Positions 21,661 through 34,242 of a stretch of DNA of 64,000 bases are shown here, one piece after another. How positions within the stretch are numbered: position 1 is the first letter of the stretch; every line of letters begins with the position of its first letter. Below the pieces are notes generated by a model. That model was not told the DNA's origin and did no database searches. It saw only the letters and a list, made by a program, of their open reading frames with translations. Made by a program: the position numbers and the translations under genes. The stretch comes from Ascaphus truei (Eukaryota; Chordata; Amphibia; Anura; Ascaphidae), in NCBI GenBank assembly GCA_036426205.1, contig WSYH01001206.1, forward strand, positions 1 to 64,000, given 5' to 3'.

Positions 21661-23940
21661 GTCGGACAAAACGGTCGCAGCCTAGAATGCTCTGTTCCCA
21701 CAAGGAGCCTAATAGGACTTTATCAAGTCCCAAATAATAAAATCATTAAAAACAAACACCGGAGCGGCGGTGTAACACGTTCAGTGTACCTCCCAGGGTC
21801 CAGAAGGAGCGGGCGCAGCACAGAGTGTGAGAGAGCCTCTCTGTAACTTGGCCTTCGCGTGGGCTAAAATGGCCGTGCGGCTGTGGCCTTCCCTGATAGC
21901 TTGCGTTTGTCGAGACCATCGGCAAAAATCTCCGCCCCCCAAGCCAGGCGCGCCGACACCGAGGTGAGACTGTGGCTCGGGAGGGCAATCTCCTCCCCCC
22001 CCTGTCCAGTACTGGTTGCGCTCTGTCGGGGAGAATTGGAGGAGCGTCGGCGGCCCCCCCTGCTGCCTTCGGCCCCCCCCCTGCTGCCTTCAGGCCCCCC
22101 CACACGATCCCTCCCCATTCACCTCACCCAACTCCCATCCGCCTCACCTCAACTCCGCCGCTGAAGCAACAGCAGAGCCGTGACCCGCCTCGCTGCGAGT
22201 GAGAGATGCGGCCAGCGGAACGGAGCTGCATTGAAAAGGTAGCGCGGGCCATTTTGGATCGCGCTCCACAGAGTTGTCCGTCCAAGCGCTGGTCCGTTGT
22301 ATCTCCCCCTGGCCCCTTAGATTGCCGACGCGGGTTTCTCGCGGAGGAGGGGGACCTGCGGTTGTTGCCTTCCGACGGCCGGCTTGAGCCCGTTCGCGGG
22401 CAGGAGCGGCGCATAATCCACGCGTTCTAACCATCCCAAAATGGCACCACAAAGCAGTTGAAAGGGTGGGGAGGTGCTTGGATTAAAAGAAACTGTGAAC
22501 TTTCTCCCCTGTACTCCTGCTCCCGAGCTGAGATCTTGCGGTGGTCCCTTGGGCCGTCTGGAATCTGACTGAGGGAGACCCCAATCAACAGAAAGAGGGA
22601 AGAGTGTCCTTACTACATACAAATGTTCACTTGGGAGCTGGCCTGACCCTCTGCGACAGGGTTCGGCGCAGGAGCCACGTCCCCTGTCAGCCCCAAAGGA
22701 GCCTTCCCTCGCCATGTGTTATGGGGGGGAGGTGCTGGACAGGAGATGGCTGTGATCTGTCTCCCTCTGTGCCCCCCCGTCCCCATAACTCCAAAAAACC
22801 CCAGACAACCAATCATAAAATGACTTTCTTTTCAATAAAATGTTCGGTCGGAGGAATCCGGTGACATCTCAGACATGGTCGGTTGTAGGGCTCCCGAAAA
22901 CCCCTCGCCGCTAACCCGCTCATTTACACACCACCACCGCCACCAAAAAAAATCCCCAAAACAACACCCCAAAACATACAAGAACAGGGAAATGCCTTCA
23001 AAAGAAAGCGACCAGAATCAAGGGTCACCAGGTACTTATCCCCTGCGCAGCCTTGCAGAGCCGAGTTGCGATTCGCAAGACGCGCCCACAAGGAGGCCAT
23101 GCAGGCCTCAAATGTGGATCGGCGCCAACACAGACAGCCAAAACCACCAGAATTCGGCCTAAATAAACAATACTTTGATGCCCTTTTCCTCCAAATGAGG
23201 AGAGAGTCCAGGAAGACGTGAATGCTGCTTGGGACCTATGGAATATCAACGGCCTCATGAAGCGCACTGACCAGCTAGAGCACAAGATCCGAGATACAAC
23301 CTAACAATACAGAACCGGCGCCACTATAGTCCAATGGTAGAAATAGAATGTCCAATATTGAATTGTTCTCACACGGAGGGTAGCTGTAAATATAGTTTTC
23401 CAGCTACTTTCACATGGTGGACTCCATCAACATATGCAGAGAAGAAGGAATCAAGGAAAAACACATCATAGTGCAGTATGCATGATATATCATACAAGAC
23501 CACAACACAACAAGACTAACACTGACATAAAAAATCCGAATCACTAAAACGATAAGGCTGACTGATACTATTAATTATTTATATAAACCAATTAAAATAA
23601 TGTAGCGGCGTGGGATCCGGTTGATAAAAACCGGATCCACTTACAGCCCTGCCACAGACCATGAGCAGGGGTTTTCAGGTAGGGTTATGACCGTGGCTGC
23701 AGCTCCCGTCGAACACGTTGACATCCAGGGATCTCCTCGTTTCTGAAACCGAAGTGCGTCGCTCTCTCGTGCGACTCACTGATTCTCCTGGAGCCGTCGA
23801 GCACGCTGCTGCCGGAAATGTACTTCTCCTGGGGCGGATGAATCGCCTACAATCACTCATTTCAATGGAACTACTATCCGCGGCCAACGAAGGTCAAATC
23901 CTCTGCCACAACACGCACGAGTGATAATAAATACTGCCCA

Positions 23941-23974
23941 ACGCGTTTCTTGCGCCATGCGCACTTCTTCCAGG
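23941..23974 (-). ncRNA. Hammerhead-like motif in PLE2 tail (first copy)
   Basis: Same motif as 49,651-49,680 with added bases in the stem, in keeping with the error-rich quality of this copy. Confidence 0.4.
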
Positions 23975-26722
23975 GAACTATAGATCACTGGACATGGTTG
24001 TTTAAATACTGACTACAGCCCATTACTATTGGATGATTGAGACCCAAAGAACACAAATGATTGGGTCTAGGCGGCTGTCAGTCATGCCCTATATACAACA
24101 GCCTTAATACATACATAACAAACAATTACAAACGAGAACACTACAATACAACCATAATAAGGTATATGTTAACTGACGTTACAATGTTAAACATACAAAT
24201 CTCCTACGCTCCATAATCACATATGAATTAAATACATGGAATACAGTACTTATATTTAAAAATGATCTATTAAATAAATGTGTCTATTTTAAAACAAAAT
24301 ACATTTAATAATTTAAATGCAATTGATGTGTTATTATTTAAAAGGTTGAATTATTTAATTTTTAATATTTTTAAAAATTTTAATATTTTAAAAGGCTCCC
24401 AGGTTGAAATCGTATTAACCATGGGAGAGTGTTTTCAGCACATGATCCAGTAAGACTTGCCCGTCTACTGAGCTGATTGAGCTGATCACCCCCCCTCCAT
24501 TTTGCCTTCACTGTTTCAATAGCCTGACACTTCAGTCCCGCCGGTTCTATTGTGGTGCGTTCGAATCATGTGTGTAATGCAAGGAAGAAGAAGAAAAAAG
24601 GGAGGCATTACTGTGGCAGTTGCAGAGGAATTAGAATGAAAATTTTACCCTCAGAGTCTGCAATTTGATGAAAGAGATATGCTGCAGCTTAAGCCAACTC
24701 ACAGACGTATCCACTAGAATAGTGTAAGAAAAAAGAAGATCCCCACTCAGCACTCTCAAGCTGCACACGAAAGCTATTGATTGATCTATTATGGACGTTT
24801 AGATAAGGAGCAAGACATCCCAACACTCTGCACTACAGAGCTGTCTCTTTCCTAGTCATTGCCTAGTGTGTTCTCCAGGCAAAAAGACAAGCACCGTTGG
24901 AGAGTGGACCTGATGTCATGTCAGGGTGAACTGGAGAATGCATATGCTGATGCCTAGCTGAAAACGGCGCCTCGGCTTCTTAAAGTTAACGATTCCTGGA
25001 AGATCTCTATGAAGGAATATGACCGGCTTAATAACTGAGAGCTTAAGTCGCCCAGGAGGGATTTGCTTACTTCCAAAAGAGAGATGGAAGTCATTCGGGA
25101 GGAGAGATGCCTACTTGAAAACCAGAGATACTTCGATGATAGACGCCATCCGAAGAGTTAAAGTAGGTTGAAAACTAATAACCCAATGAGTAAGAACTTC
25201 TCTGTCCAAGCAGTGAAGGAAGACCAGGTAAGGGAGGAGAAACTCCCTCATAAACTCTCTCTGTGGAAAGCAGTGCATATCTAGGCTGGAAAAAGCAAGG
25301 GTGACTGGGAAAATAAAATTCAGTTGGAGAATGACAGGTTTTATCTTGTCAGTAAGCTGGAGAAGGCCTACGCTGATTCTGCCCAGTACCTAACTTTTCA
25401 TGGCTCAAGTTGACCAGTACTGGAAGCATCTCAGAAAGAGTTCCAGGCTACTACGAGCTGGAAGCCTCTAAAGAAGAGTTTGCCACTTCAACACAGACTA
25501 TGTGTTCACTTAAGAGAAATCTTCGAAGGGTTACATATCAGGTTTGAAACTGTAACCCAGAGTTGCAAGAATCTCTATGTTCCAAGTGCATTGAATGAGA
25601 TATGAAACTCCATGAATTGGAAGAGGAGAAGAAACAGTTGGCCCAAAAAGGTTAGATGTGGGCAACAGCACTGCAAATGTCAGGAGAGTGGCTGGCAGAA
25701 GAACGTGTCTTCCTGGAGCGGCGCACAACAACAAAAATATGCTGCAGAGCAGCTGCTGAGAACTGTCGTACCATCTGGCAGAACACCAAGAGAAGTGGTG
25801 ATCTGAAGAAAGCAACGAGTTCTGCAGGAAGAAAGTTTCAGACTGCTACAACAAATTAAAGGAGATGGGGAAGAGCAAGATTATTTGAGTACCCAGTGTG
25901 TCCCCAAAGAAACAGCCAGAGGAGCTGAAGGCCACACGAGCATAACCGAGAGCCTCGCTGGGAGAGAGGCTACAGCTAGCAGTCTGAACAACCATCTCAT
26001 CACTCACAGCCAGCGGCAGGCGCAGATCGCTGAGCTCAGACACAGCTTGCCAAAAAGTGAAGATGAAGAGTTCCCGTCTGTCAGTGGGCTGGCCCTGATC
26101 AACCAGCTGCGCTATGAGGTCAAAATGGCTGATGCCTGCCAAATTATTGAACCACACAGCGCAATTATAAGGTCCGGCCTGGCAGGCGGAGCTGTAACAT
26201 GCCGCGGAGAAGTACCGGCAAGCTGCAGATCAGAATGAGAAGAGCCAACATTCTACCAGCTTTAGCTCTGAGTCACTGGAATAATGGAGTCTGGACTCAA
26301 CTCGCAAAAGAGTTGAACTGACATTGCTTTGAGTGGGAAAAGAAGTGCAGAAGGACGAACTTCAAGAGCTGAAACTTGAATATCTGGTTTTCATTGGGTG
26401 TTGCCCTACGAAAACGGCTTCGCAAGAAGGAGACCATGGAGAGCGAGACTACTGTGTCCCCAATGACTCATGTGGAAAAGCTGCCGCCTTCCTTGATGCC
26501 CACATTCCTAGATGTCTCCTGTCCCTGGCTTTTGGGTTGAACCGCACCCTTATCGGAGGTTCCTTTGACATGCAATCAATGTACCTGTTGGAGTAAAACC
26601 CGTCTGCCCTGCTGACAAACACACCAGAGTGGGTCAGCTTGGAGTCGGCACTTTTTCACAAGGCCTCCGGGAAAGGCCTGAGGATGGGCGTCCGGAGAAC
26701 GGCTCTCGAGAGGGGGAGTACA

Positions 26723-27340
26723 TGTCCAGGTCGCCTAGACTCTCCTGCTACCATATCTTCTTTGTCCACATGGGTGTGCTGCTTGTCGCCTTCTGTTTCC
26801 CTCTGTTGTTTCTTGCTCGGGTCTCTGTCTCTGTCTGTCACTTCTTGTTGGCTCCTGTCTCTGTCCTTTATGCTCTGCTTCCTGTCTGTTGTCTTTTGCC
26901 TTTGGCTTGAAGCAGACATTCCTTCATATGTGCTCATGCCTCTGATCCTGACTGTTAGCCTGTAACCTGTATTATAGAAGTCTGTTGCCCAGTAAAAGCC
27001 CTTGCTGGTAAGCTGGCTGTCCTGTTGTTTCTGTTCTCATCCCTGCCCCCAACCTGTCTCTTGCTTCGCCTGTCGCTGTTCTCCAGTCTCCTCGGTTGCT
27101 GACCTTGCTTTGGTACCGTTACTTTCGCTACCTGCCACCTGCCTCGTGACCTCTCGTCTGTGTTACCTGCACCGATCGTTCTGTGACCGCTACCTGCGCC
27201 TGCCTTGGACCTCTGGGCTTGTTTCCCTGACTGCGCTGTCTGCCACACTGGCCTTGGACGCGCCTGCTTGTGCCCTACTACGTCGGCTGTTTTCCGGCGC
27301 ACCGAGATCCTACCCGCCACAGGAGTCTCCTCCCGTGACA
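26723..27340 (+). repeat. LTR, first copy
   Basis: Begins TGTCC after a purine tract (GAGAGGGGGAGTA) and ends CCCGTGACA, matching the better copy at 52,380-52,946. Confidence 0.7.
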
Positions 27341-27653
27341 CTGACTTTTCTGAGAATGGCCGCCCCATCATACCATTCTCCAGACCAAAAGACTCCCCTC
27401 TTCCTCAAGCGGCTGGGCTCACCCACCCCAAACAGTCAGAGGGACCTCTAATCTACATGCGCCAGAAAAGTCGATAACGACCGATAGCCTACGACGCAAT
27501 AGCGAACCCATAAGCTCCCGGAACGCCTCAGACCAGGATCAGCGCCTCCAGTCTCGGCTCATAAACCCACTCTGGGCTGCCCCCCCCCCAGCCGCAGTGT
27601 CCACTCCGCGGATCGAGAGAAAGAAGTGGAGCTCGAACCACGACCATTCCGAA

Positions 27654-28674
27654 CTCAAGGTGCATAGTGATGCCTATTGCTAACTTACCTAATATACTCT
27701 AATTTCCCGCCATTTGCCGCCATCCATCCGTCGCAGGGAACGCGTCACGAGTGACGCGCCATGCGTGGCCTGGACTGGTGACGTCAGCGCGTCATTTGAG
27801 TATAAACAAAACTTTATTTGTCAACAAAACTTTATCGATCTTTTCGTCTATTGTTAAAATGCTCAATTGAATCCTACACAACTTTATTACTCTATGACGA
27901 CCGGATAGCCTAAAAAAACTTTATTCAACACTAATTTAAAAGGGATTCACGAGCAACAGTATGTATTACTGATAATGAAAAAGTAATAATCATGAAAACA
28001 GTAATTGTAACAAAGTAATAATTGATAACAAACGATTAAAAAATATATAAAACAAGCATCTTGTGTGAAAGTTATTGGAACAACACTCATTGAATATGAA
28101 TCTACTTTTTTTCTTCTTTTTCATATAAATGTGTAATAATAGAGTGTTATTAACCATAATTTACCTAATATGAATCTAAAGATGCACAAAAAACTGAGGA
28201 TGATGTGCATGTATATGCACGAATTATTCCCTTTTAAAAATATGTTTTCATTTTTATTTGCAGTCTATTAAAGTCTACAAAATTCTTCACTATGTCTATA
28301 CATGTGTATCTAATACATTGTCAAATAGTATCCATAAAGATATCCTTAATGAAATTAGACATAATAAAGAATTCTGACAGGGATAAGAGAGTAATCCATC
28401 CTATAGGTACAAAATAATAAGGGTTAAATCTCTCATGCCAGATTACAGAATGAGATTCATACATCAGGAAAAGCAATTGCACATGACAAGGACCAATATT
28501 ATCAAAAAGGCATATATGCATATTTACCCAATCTTTAATTGAAACATACATTATTTTACATTTCCATATAATATATTAAGCTTATATGTTTAATTCTTAA
28601 TGAAGGGAATTACACAAGGAGGGGATTACGATAGAAATGGGCCCAGATCCCACTCTGTATTTAGACCATAAGAA
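27654..28674. mobile_element. PLE3-arm segment joining the two 25.7-kb copies
   Basis: This 1-kb piece begins TCAAGGTGCATAGTGATGCC and ends with ...CCCACTCTGTATTTAGACCATA. It matches the PLE3 left arm from about 14,630 to 16,000, but without the 361-bp GC-rich insert, so it equals the reverse complement of the right arm more closely. It sits between the end of the first copy and the start of the second. Confidence 0.75.
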
Positions 28675-30304
28675 ACCATAAAGAAAGAAGAAGGATCCTC
28701 CGAAGAAAGATAAGACTGCAAAAGACCTTGATGGGAATACCACTTACACAAGGCCTTGTAAGTTTTCCTTTTATGATTCTTTTGGCTTCATTTTGCATCC
28801 ATAAACTCGTTTCACCCACTAAGTCTTACCCAACCCTCCTCTACAGGAAGTACAAAACCTCCCTCTGATGACACTCCAGGGTGTCAGAACGCCACTGACA
28901 TCAATAGGGAGATAATACACATCAAACTCCACAATTCCTTACGCTGTGCTTCCCCCTCCCTTCTCACATTCCATATATCAAGGGTTTTGGAATATACCCT
29001 AGTGGGGTAGTTCGAGTCACAGTAGGACATCACTATTAAATCTGTAATAACACTACCCACCTTACTATTAAGATATTTAGATATTCAAAATCCTATACCA
29101 CCACGGTCCAAGTTAGTGCCCGGGGCATACCACACATATTTTTATTATGTTTACTTTATATATAATACAGTATAATAACTATAGAATATGTGTGTGCTGC
29201 ATCTCTTATTGCCGGCATAAAATATTGGTGTATTTTATGTGTTAAAAATGCTTCAGGAACTGAACCTTTCATTTTTAACTGTTTCCTATGGAAAACGTGT
29301 TTCACTTTAACAACGTTTCGCTTACCGCCATTTTGAAGTAACGCCTTGTGTCCGGATAACCGAGGACCTGCTGTACAATGTCCCACGGCGATACTAATTA
29401 ACACACCCCACCTTTCAATGTAAAGTACATTGTGGTCTACATCGTGACGTACATCCTGGCATTAATTGTATAATTATGCGACTGACACAGCGCAATACAC
29501 ATCAGAAACATTAATATTTCTTAGAAAAATTTAGGGTCTGTTCTTGTTTATACATGCTGTACAGACGTACGTACAACCTAACTACATTGAACTTAATTGT
29601 ATGCTATAATGAGGCAAAGTGTACATACAACCCCACATTCATTAAAGTGCGATGATCACGATACCAAAAAAAAAGGAAAAAAAAGTACTTGCATGCACTT
29701 GATTCAAACTTGTTTTCCAACCCAATGATAACATAGTGTAGTGTAGTACTGTATATTATGTTTAAACTTCATACCTGCACTCTTCAGGTAAAAACCCAAC
29801 GTTACCAATTGTGTAATATGAAGTCTTGTTTCTCTTACATCACATAGCACAACATGCATGCCCGCCACAGCCAATGTTGCCCTTAAAACTTCAGCAAGCA
29901 GTTTCACGAAGGTGTGTATTAGTGTTAAACATATGTCCATGTTTTAACTATGACAATTAAGTTTTTATAAAAAATTAAAAATTCCTCTATGAATATGTCC
30001 TGGTATGTGCACGGAACAACAGACCTGGCAACGTTGTGGAAATGAAAAATTTGGAACTTTACGTGTGGCACAACCATATGTACCCTGCAGTGCCACAATA
30101 TACTACTGTAAAAGTGATCAAGACCGAAACATGCTGTCTCCTATACTGTTTCTATGATGCAAAAACCTACAAACTATAAGAATGCTTCTCTACCTCCGCT
30201 GCCTTAGGTGTTAACCTGTTGTACACAACATGAATTTAACTGCATACTTGTTTCATGTCTACATATATCCCCGACTGACGATTATTTAACAGGGTCTACA
30301 TTTT
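28675..30304. repeat. Second copy of 2,955-4,551 (error-rich)
   Basis: Same sequence with frequent one-base gaps and doublings. Includes the degraded hairpin 3 and the Tigger-like end near 29,260-29,385. No gene is supported. Confidence 0.85.
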
Positions 30305-31640
30305 ATGTACATAGAATCTTCCATCTCCTGGACTTCTTTTCTTTCGGACTCGATGTATCACCGGGTTTATCAACAGAACAGTCCCCAGTGTATGTACATG
30401 GAGACACAGCTTTACACAGCAAGGGATGTATCTGTTGTCCTACCAAACTATAGTTGTCCAGTAATAGAGCCGTCCCAGCAGACGATTGGTTGCTCAGCCA
30501 TTAACAAGGCATAATTAAAATTGCCTGCATGTGCATGTAAATAGTGGCTGAAATCCCTGCATAAAAGACATTCTGCATGCCACACAAGTTGATCCCTCAA
30601 AGATGCTGATAAGGACCATGCATCAACTGGCAGGAAGCTTCATAGAGCACACATCATTTGCGGGCTTGTCAATTAATGTGCTGGCAGGAAGGCCTACATC
30701 GGAAAGGTCCACATTTGATTCCCCTGTTTTCTCAACGAAGCATCTGTTGGACACTCGCCAAACATTCAAGGATCACTAACATCCCCCATATTATTCCCCC
30801 TGTGGCTGAAATGAAGAAAACACCCTCTGCTACTACAGTGTTGACACACAGCACCAGTGGCACCAAATGTCACTGATAAGTTGTCTGCTAATGGACATTA
30901 CAGACTATACAGTTGCCAAATATGTTTACTCAACACCACCAGCCTACAAACTGTCCCAAAGCAATTCATCATCCATGCTCTCAGTGGCATCCTGAAAGTG
31001 CAGGCACAGTTTCACAACAAACATGCACTGCTGAACAATTCCCCTTTGTCACAACCACAGCAATTGGTTCACCTGTCCAATTTTTTATGGTTACCCACAG
31101 CAGCCACACGGATGCCCACAAACTGTACATCGTCCCCCGCATACTGCAGGCCAAAATCTGTGGGCAACCCTATGGACAGCATCCACAGGGACATTTTTTG
31201 CCGTCTTACACACCAACCATGTAAGCAACATGTGTGGGGCATCCATCATATGAAGGTTACATACCAATGTCCAGCACCCCCCCATGCACCACTTCTATAC
31301 TCCTCACACAAAGCGTCCTTGCAAGGGACAATGGCAGAACATGGGGTGTTGAAAAGTGTTTGACCAAACTGAGGCAAACAAAATGCCTTTGAAGTGAAGC
31401 AGCACCACAGAAACAGCACATCCTATGCACCAAGAGCACCGGCGCACAAGTTTGTGCTGGTCGAGGAAGCCGACAAAGCACAGGTGTCATGCATCCTGAC
31501 TGCCAAAAGAACAGGCAGAGCCCAATTAATCGCAGTATAACCCCAGATAATAATTCCCACAGCAGTGAGAAGGCGTTGTGGGAGAGGTGCTAAAGTTATA
31601 CAGACAAAATAAAATCATGCCTTCAACCAATCGCAGAATA
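30305..31640 (+). pseudogene. Broken second copy of the 443-codon ORF
   Basis: Alternating frames over this stretch match nearly all of the 4,552-5,883 protein (for example the MYIESSISWTSF shift of MYIDLPSPGLL, and the QQLVHLSNF part). Many single-base indels break it. The damage looks like sequencing error more than mutation, because indels are spread evenly and seldom alter the flanking words. Confidence 0.75.
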
Positions 31641-32257
31641 AGCCTATACAGAAAGACGGCAATAACAGTAATGTCTGCGTTAACAATGGTGTGATGCTGT
31701 TGCGTCAAACGCTTAAACAACTGCTAGTGTGATCTTGAAATGAACAAAGTTTGTACATACAGTACTATTGTGTTTTTATTCTTGTATTGTGCAATTGCTT
31801 GGTACTGGTATGTGTGAAGTGTGTGTCCACACACACACGTGTGCACAAGCATGTTTATTAGGGAAACCAATGGTCCGTTTGTTTTAAACTGCATGTGTGT
31901 AAATAACCACAAACAATTAGCACCAGCCATTGAACGATATAGTTATACACATTAAAAGTAGCGTTTAATGTGTTATGATTATGTCCGTATAAAGTGTAAC
32001 AGTTGATTGGTTATTGTGTTGGTTACATCAATGTGTTTCAGTTGTTATGTAAAACCTGTGTGTTAACAGTTATGAAAGTTCTAAGGATATTAAACCGTGG
32101 AATGTTTAAAAGAACTTGGCCAAGTCTACGTTTTGCCTCACTATCTCGAATAATGGCGATAACAACTTGCACTCAATTATTCTTTTTACAAGGAAGCATA
32201 AATGAATCCACTTATTTATGACACCTGCTATGGAGGTAACACAGGAACAGAATGGAC

Positions 32258-34145
32258 ATTGTTAGGTGTCCTTGGGAAGAAGAAGATGTAAAAAAGTATT
32301 AAAATTCTCAGTACTAAGCAAACATCTTAACGGGTTATTCCACCCCACCCAATCTCATATGTAGTGGGGGTGAGTAGAACATGTATTGTTACCACCGGTG
32401 TGGTGGCGTACCTGCAGGCTCACAGGCAGTCTGGAGCCTCCGCTAATGAGAGCCTGGGGTGAATCCTCGGGAACGGATCTTCTTTCATCCAGCGCCTCCC
32501 CCTATTTAGATTCATGGACGTGTAAATGACCTACATAGGAACCCAATCAATAACCCACACACAGTCGTGATTATATAATACTAAGGATTACTTATGAACA
32601 TAGAGAATATCTAATCAATTACATAACCTCATAACCTGTGTCCCTCTCACGAGGAGACACTACACCCTTGACGTCTCGCAGGACGTTTCCCCACCACTAG
32701 GTGATCCCACCCAGTGTCCAGTGAAACCCCCCACAACCCAAGGGGTCCCGTACTCCTACGAGATAGTCAATGGTTGACTGCGCCCTCACTAAAACCTCCT
32801 AGGCCTGTTGGTGCACTTAGAATACTTGAGATACCTTCCGAGCACTCCGATGCTCGGGACGCAACTCTCTTCTATCAAGGTCAGACGCCCGTCTGATCCT
32901 TTCCAGGTACTCTGTCCGTTGGACCCCAACGAGGGTCCCACCGCTCCACGGGAACTGCAAAACCGGATCCGGCAACACCAACCGCATGGGACAGCAACCG
33001 CCCCGCTATCCCTATCACTAACTACTACAGATATGACAGCAACCCTAACCTAGGGCCTGTCCCCTGATGAACCGCAACCTGGGATGCTTGGGGAAACTCC
33101 TAGGGCCCTGCGGGGTAATAACCTGCCCCACTCTCCTAGCTACCCAAGTCCCTAATCCTCCCTATAACTAGCTACTTCGCTACTCCTAACACTAACACGC
33201 CTGCAGCTGACAACACAGCTCTCACTGTCCGCCTGCAAGACCTCACACACGCTGCACACACACTGCACTCATTCATGCAGCGTCACCATGTAACACCCAT
33301 ACACTGCATCCTGAACCCGCAGCAATCACACTGCTCGCACCTGTGCCTATTTGCCAGTGCGCACAGCACTACCTGCTGTGGCACTGCCAAACCTGCACCT
33401 TACATACACTAAGTGACCCTCCCTATAACTGGGGCCGTCCCTTCTCATTTACCCACTAACCTGGTTGGGAGTTGGGGCCTACCTGGAGGGTGGGGTACCT
33501 ATCAGAGCGGAGCTGCACTCACTCCCTGCATCCTTCCTTCCCCTTCTGCTGCCGCTGCTCAACTGAACTAACTCATGCAAAAGCCCCGGGAAATGTATCT
33601 ATCTCCCTCCAGGGCAGTCCTACAGCCTATTGGCTCCTAGGAGGCACCTGGTGCCTCCCTCGCTAGCACTATGGGTATTGTAGTCCCGAGGCACTTACAT
33701 AACATTGGGGCCGCGTGCGTGTCTTCCCTCTGCCTACACAAACCTTTAATGGCCGCCGCAACCTCTCACAACTTTCCCCCCTAACTCCCTCTTTTTCCGC
33801 GCGACTCTCCTGCGCGTGTCCCGGCCCTCCACGCAACTATTTCCCTGGTGTGTAGGGTTTCTCCTTCGCATGCGCGAGCTAACTGGGCCGCCGGGACTCA
33901 CCTGTCGCCATGCGCGACTTGAATCGCAATGGCGGCGCCCTCTCCTGCGTCCGCCGGGACTTAGAGACGCTATGCGCCCTAGCCAACGGCCCGATCTCGT
34001 CCCCGGCAAACCGGCGCAGTAGGAAAGCCGCGCTTCTCCCTGCTCCGCCCCCCCCCTTGGCAGGCATCCGTCGGTTGTTCTACCGCGAATCGAGCTGCGC
34101 CAGGGGGGGGGTCTCCAGGAGCTGCTGGGGACCAGGGTTACACAT
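32258..34145 (-). repeat. Second copy of the candidate LTR-like block
   Basis: Matches 6,499-8,375 from TGTTAGGTGTCC to GGGACCAGGGTTACA with many small indels. No coding content supported. Confidence 0.6.
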
Positions 34146-34242
34146 CTATGCAGCAAAGCTTTTCATTTTAACCAAGACGACAAATTACATGGGCATGGTG
34201 CTTGGTCGGAATGCCCCCCCGACACATATATCATTAGAGAAT

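Larger units (their letters stand above)
21661..27653 (+). mobile_element. L1 with nested PLE2 and LTR element, first (error-rich) copy
   Basis: In order: L1 5' UTR (21,661-22,991), ORF1 N-terminus (22,992-23,300), PLE2 tail and nuclease end on minus (about 23,300-24,580), coiled-coil region (24,600-26,340), LTR (26,723-27,340), and ORF1 C-terminal region (27,341-27,653). Each part has an equal in 47,373-53,270. Here the coiled coil is shattered into frames under 120 codons. Similarity ends abruptly at about 27,653, where an unrelated PLE3-arm piece begins. Confidence 0.75.

Noticed and set aside
21746..22715. Many overlapping long frames in GC-rich L1 5' UTR (also 47,493-48,549)
   Set aside because: High GC leaves frames open on both strands; none matches a known protein, and they lie before the L1 ORF1 start.
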